Positions 13,781 through 14,317 of a stretch of 14,317 nucleotides of DNA are shown piece by piece. Position 1 is the stretch's first letter; every line of letters starts with the position of its first letter. This stretch comes from an uncultured Thermomicrobia bacterium (GTDB lineage Bacteria; Chloroflexota; Chloroflexia; Thermomicrobiales; JALYUS01). The translations under genes and the position numbers were made by a program. Below the pieces are notes generated by a model. The model had not been told where the DNA came from. It was given only the letters and a program-made list of their open reading frames with translations, and did no database searches. The DNA is taken from contig CALBSO010000062.1 in NCBI GenBank assembly GCA_937968015.1, forward strand, positions 1 to 14,317, in the 5' to 3' direction.

Positions 13781-13822
13781 TGCTCGCATACCAGAATATG
13801 CAGAAATTCTGGTATGCGAGCA
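13781..13822. repeat. Perfect 17-bp hairpin downstream of lysJ
   Basis: TGCTCGCATACCAGAAT (13781-13797) and its exact complement (13806-13822) flank an 8-nt loop. It is between the end of the operon and a convergent gene, so a bidirectional 3'-end hairpin is plausible. There is no T run on either strand, so a standard intrinsic terminator is not supported. A small repeat element is the alternative. Confidence 0.85.
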
Positions 13823-13974
13823 GGCGTAGCCGTAATGAGTGACCCGGTATCCTCGCACCGACGACTGGCACTAACTCGACCTGCTCCCCCGCGCAGCGCA
13901 CCTATGAGTTCATCCGCCCCGTCGTCCTCTTCGGCCATTCTCCGGCGGAACGGGCACCTGACAGGTACTCCCGA
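13823..13974. other. Intergenic stretch with no recognisable gene
   Basis: Between the hairpin and the end of the SnoaL-like gene there is no reading frame with similarity to a known family, no tRNA-like fold and no clear promoter. A minus-strand frame that reads through it and continues out of frame into the SnoaL-like gene has no recognisable motif and is regarded as chance. Confidence 0.5.
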
Positions 13975-14280
13975 TTACGCGCCCTGGTCAGGCGTCGGGA
14001 TGACCCCGAGTTGCTGCAGCATCCGCAGCATGTCCACCAGCGGCCGGTCCTCCACGATCTTGCCCGCACGCACGCGGAAGAACGTCTGTGCCTGCACCGA
14101 CACTCGTTTGCCCGTCGGCGGTATCCCGTTGAACTCCCCCCGGTGCGTCCCCGCAAACGTCTCCCGCACTGCCACCCACTCTCCGTCGGCAACCATCTGC
14201 TCGATCGTCTCGTGCATGTCCGGGAACGCCGTATGAAACATTGCCAACGCCTGCTTCGTCCCCGCTAAGTAGGTAGACAA
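13975..14280 (-). CDS. SnoaL-like (ester cyclase) protein, N-terminally truncated
   Basis: The frame encodes 101 residues matching the C-terminal two thirds of SnoaL-like proteins: AGTKQALAMFHTAFPDMHETIEQMVADG, WVAVRETFAGTHRGEFNGIPPTGKRV, FFRVRAGKIVEDRPLVDML, LLQQLGVIP-like end. Full members are about 130-150 residues and start with a helix ending in a VRRFYEEVWN-type segment that is missing here. The frame is closed by a TGA directly upstream of a TTG (14278-14280) and no ribosome site is visible; an internal ATG at 14239-14241 would shorten it further. The other two frames upstream show no trace of the missing part. It could be a 5'-truncated gene or decaying remnant, or could continue after a frameshift beyond the window. 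Members act as small-molecule cyclases or isomerases; no substrate can be assigned. It is convergent with the operon. Confidence 0.6.
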   Translation of the reverse strand: MSTYLAGTKQALAMFHTAFPDMHETIEQMVADGEWVAVRETFAGTHRGEFNGIPPTGKRVSVQAQTFFRVRAGKIVEDRPLVDMLRMLQQLGVIPTPDQGA

Positions 14281-14317
14281 TCATCGTTAGACAGAGATAC
14301 GCTGATGGCCTCAAAGG

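Overview
The window comes from a GC-rich bacterium. The combination of an arginine T-box leader, a LysW carrier-protein pathway, a HEPN/MNT pair and intergenic inverted repeats (one made of heptamers, one partly so) fits Chloroflexota best, with Deinococcus-Thermus or a related lineage as the alternative. This is inference: no rRNA or other phylogenetic marker is present apart from part of MutS2.

Layout. Positions 1-2173 (minus strand) hold a CvpA-like membrane protein followed by mutS2, which runs off the left edge. A divergent gene at 2306-2788 (plus) encodes a Tat-type Rieske iron-sulfur lipoprotein. An AbrB-fold antitoxin and a RelE/ParE-like toxin overlap on the minus strand (2838-3409); a palindrome covers their putative -10 box. 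Then comes a sigma-70-like promoter (3499-3527) and a complete T-box leader (about 3548-3828) with a CGC (arginine) specifier triplet, a T-box sequence and an intrinsic terminator.

Downstream, all on the plus strand and mostly tightly packed, lie argG, argH, lysW, a divergent LysX-like ligase, lysK, a canonical LysX-like ligase, a HEPN/MNT pair, lysY, lysZ and lysJ (3871-13764). Together these encode carrier-protein-bound synthesis of ornithine (or lysine). In order: ligation of glutamate or alpha-aminoadipate to the C-terminal Glu of LysW, phosphorylation (LysZ), reduction (LysY), transamination (LysJ) and release (LysK). ArgG and ArgH then finish arginine from citrulline. The ornithine carbamoyltransferase is not in the window. 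The arginine-type T-box in front of the cluster argues that its main product is arginine, so glutamate is the likely substrate of at least one ligase. The second, divergent ligase leaves open whether lysine is made on the same carrier.

The three longest gaps inside the cluster (lysW-lysX, lysY-lysZ, lysZ-lysJ) are each filled by a different inverted repeat. After lysJ there is a perfect 17-bp hairpin, an uninformative stretch, and a convergent SnoaL-like gene that lacks the usual N-terminal part.

The most notable observations are the arginine T-box in charge of a LysW pathway, the two dissimilar ATP-grasp ligases, and the HEPN/MNT pair inside a biosynthetic operon.
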